Source: JARKPK01 sp964631235
GTDB lineage: Bacteria > Planctomycetota > Planctomycetia > Pirellulales > Thermoguttaceae
DNA length: 64,000 bases
Direction of reading: 5' to 3'
Assembly (NCBI GenBank): GCA_964631235.1
Contig: CAZVZX010000020.1
Span: 23,115-87,114, forward strand
Below the pieces are notes generated by a model, which saw only the letters and a program-made list of their open reading frames with translations, did no database searches and was not told the origin of the DNA. Of the stretch, positions 62,972 through 64,000 are shown one piece after another (positions within the stretch are counted from its first letter, which is position 1; each line of letters opens with the position of its first letter). A program made the translations under genes and the position numbers.

Positions 62972-63560
62972 TCGTTCAACAACGACTGACGTGCTGCTAT
63001 CCCTCGGCGGCCCCGACCCAGTCAGGGGGCGACTGACGCCCGAGATGCGGAGGCAACGCAAATTCGCCGAGCAGGACGACGCTTTGTTCGGATCGTGCGG
63101 GTTGAATCGACCGCGACGATCGTGGCCGACGCGGCCGAGGAATAACGGCCCAGCCTATGTCGTCAACTTCTTCTTGTACGAGAAACACCGCCGTTGTTCT
63201 CAAGGTGAGTTGCCGAACCGGGTTTCAGCACTCCGACGGGCTGATTCCCGCGAGCGTCTCGCTGTTTTCTCCCAGCGCGTGCCGCATCGATCGTTTCACG
63301 GCCTGAGCTGGGCGAACCGCCTGCCGGCAGTGAGTCCGGCTCCCGGCGATTTCATTGCGGCAGAGTCGATGCCCGCGGTTTGCCACGTGAATCGGCCATT
63401 GCTCAGCAGAATCATGGCGTATGTTGGAGTATGGGCGTGTGCGATACGTCATGCTTGCCGGGCATGAGCATTGCGCGGCGATCGGGAAGAGCAGTTTGTT
63501 CTCCGACGACTGATCGCTTCGCATACGAATTGCATCGTGCTGAAGACGAACAGGCATTTC
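62972..63560. other. intergenic region before the CHASE-domain gene
   Basis: 589 bp. No credible gene, RNA gene or repeat recognised. Confidence 0.45.
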
Positions 63561-63977
63561 ATGAAGCGTTGGCTCACATTGATATCACCGTGGGGCGGTT
63601 TGGCGCTGGGGCTTGTCTTGACCAGCATCACCTGGCAGAGCGCGCGCGATAACGCCTACCGCAATCACGAGCGACAATTCGACATGTTCGCCGAGTTCGC
63701 GCGGGCAGAGCTGACGAATCGACTGCAACGATGCGAAGAGGCTGTCGGCAGCGTGGCGCTGCTATTCGAAGCGAGCGAAAGCGTCGAACCCAACGAATGG
63801 CAAACGGTGGTCAACGGATTACGCATTTCGCAGCGGCGCACGGGATTGACTGCGGTGGCGTTTGTCTCGGCCGATGCGATGCAGACGGAGTACCGTTGGA
63901 CTGCGACGCGGAGCTCCGCCGGAACGTTGCAAACCCGGATCGAAGAGGGGCGTGGCAAGTGTTTTTGGCGGTGCTAA
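63561..63977 (+). CDS. CHASE-domain sensor protein, N-terminal part (ends abnormally)
   Basis: 138 residues from ATG 63561. One membrane helix (about 9-25: SPWGGLALGLVLTSITW) is followed by a CHASE-domain start (NHERQFDMFAEFARAELTNRLQRCEEAVGSVALLFEASESVEPNEWQ split over 36-81), and LRISQRRTGLTAVAFVSAD as in extracytoplasmic ligand-binding CHASE modules of sensor kinases and diguanylate cyclases. After TRIEEG (residue 130) the family pattern stops and a TAA follows at 63975. This looks like a frameshift, assembly fault or truncation near the window edge, as the CHASE domain is about half present and no output domain is seen. Confidence 0.65.
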   Translation: MKRWLTLISPWGGLALGLVLTSITWQSARDNAYRNHERQFDMFAEFARAELTNRLQRCEEAVGSVALLFEASESVEPNEWQTVVNGLRISQRRTGLTAVAFVSADAMQTEYRWTATRSSAGTLQTRIEEGRGKCFWRC

Positions 63978-64000
63978 GTTGGGGTGTAGCGGGCGTTTGG

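Overview
The window looks like chromosomal DNA of a planctomycete, probably order Pirellulales (inference). The evidence is a high-GC genome with several lineage-typical proteins. These are a J-domain-like protein opening MSFDPYYQWLGIP, an ExbB/ExbD cluster feeding a very large disordered protein, FHA and DUF1573 proteins, and a sigma factor carrying extra DNA-binding helices. Two N-runs (14947-14956 and 62503-62529) indicate a scaffolded, probably metagenomic, assembly.

Layout. 1-3700: end of a sugar-phosphate isomerase/epimerase-like gene, a FmdB-type zinc ribbon protein, a secreted alpha/beta hydrolase, and a DUF309 + LON-substrate-domain pair. 4516-14499: envelope energy-transduction cluster made of a large TPR protein, ExbB, ExbD and a 1582-residue protein. 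That last protein has a TonB/TolA-like SxxxH transmembrane helix, about 1100 disordered residues and a C-terminal alpha/alpha-toroid domain. 14909-18520: J-like membrane protein and a PLP aminotransferase.

18664-34204, all on the minus strand and transcribed right to left: tRNA-Thr(TGT), tRNA-Tyr, tRNA-Gly, tRNA-Thr(GGT), tuf, tRNA-Trp, secE, nusG, rplK, rplA, rplJ, rplL, rpoB, rpoC. This is the classic bacterial translation/transcription supercluster. It has a strong promoter in front of the tRNAs and an attenuator-like hairpin between rplL and rpoB. Next to it (34633-36306) lies a sigma-70-family factor with three predicted N-terminal helix-turn-helix segments and no recognisable region 3.

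36300-47517: secreted or membrane-associated lineage proteins of unknown role (a beta-rich secreted protein, an FHA protein, a small secreted protein, a TPR protein, and an NPCBM + degenerate trypsin-like + PDZ protein). They are separated by long non-coding stretches holding at least three families of dispersed palindromic repeats. 47853-51122: iron(II) uptake (Fur-box-like site, feoA, feoB, Cys-rich FeoB-associated protein). 51299-52282: DUF1573 protein. 52923-56932: ffh, rpsP, trmD, rplS, yraN-like, i.e. SRP and ribosome/tRNA maturation genes with rimM and rnhB absent from the usual order. 57137-63977: UDP-sugar pyrophosphorylase, a small membrane protein, a YgiQ-type radical SAM protein, mtnA (methionine salvage, interrupted by an N-run) and the start of a CHASE-domain sensor.

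The most notable non-textbook items are the TonB-like giant toroid protein beside ExbB/ExbD, the hybrid sigma factor, the composite dispersed repeats, two genes whose -10 box sits where a leaderless mRNA would start, and a PDZ protease-like protein whose catalytic Asp position reads Asn.
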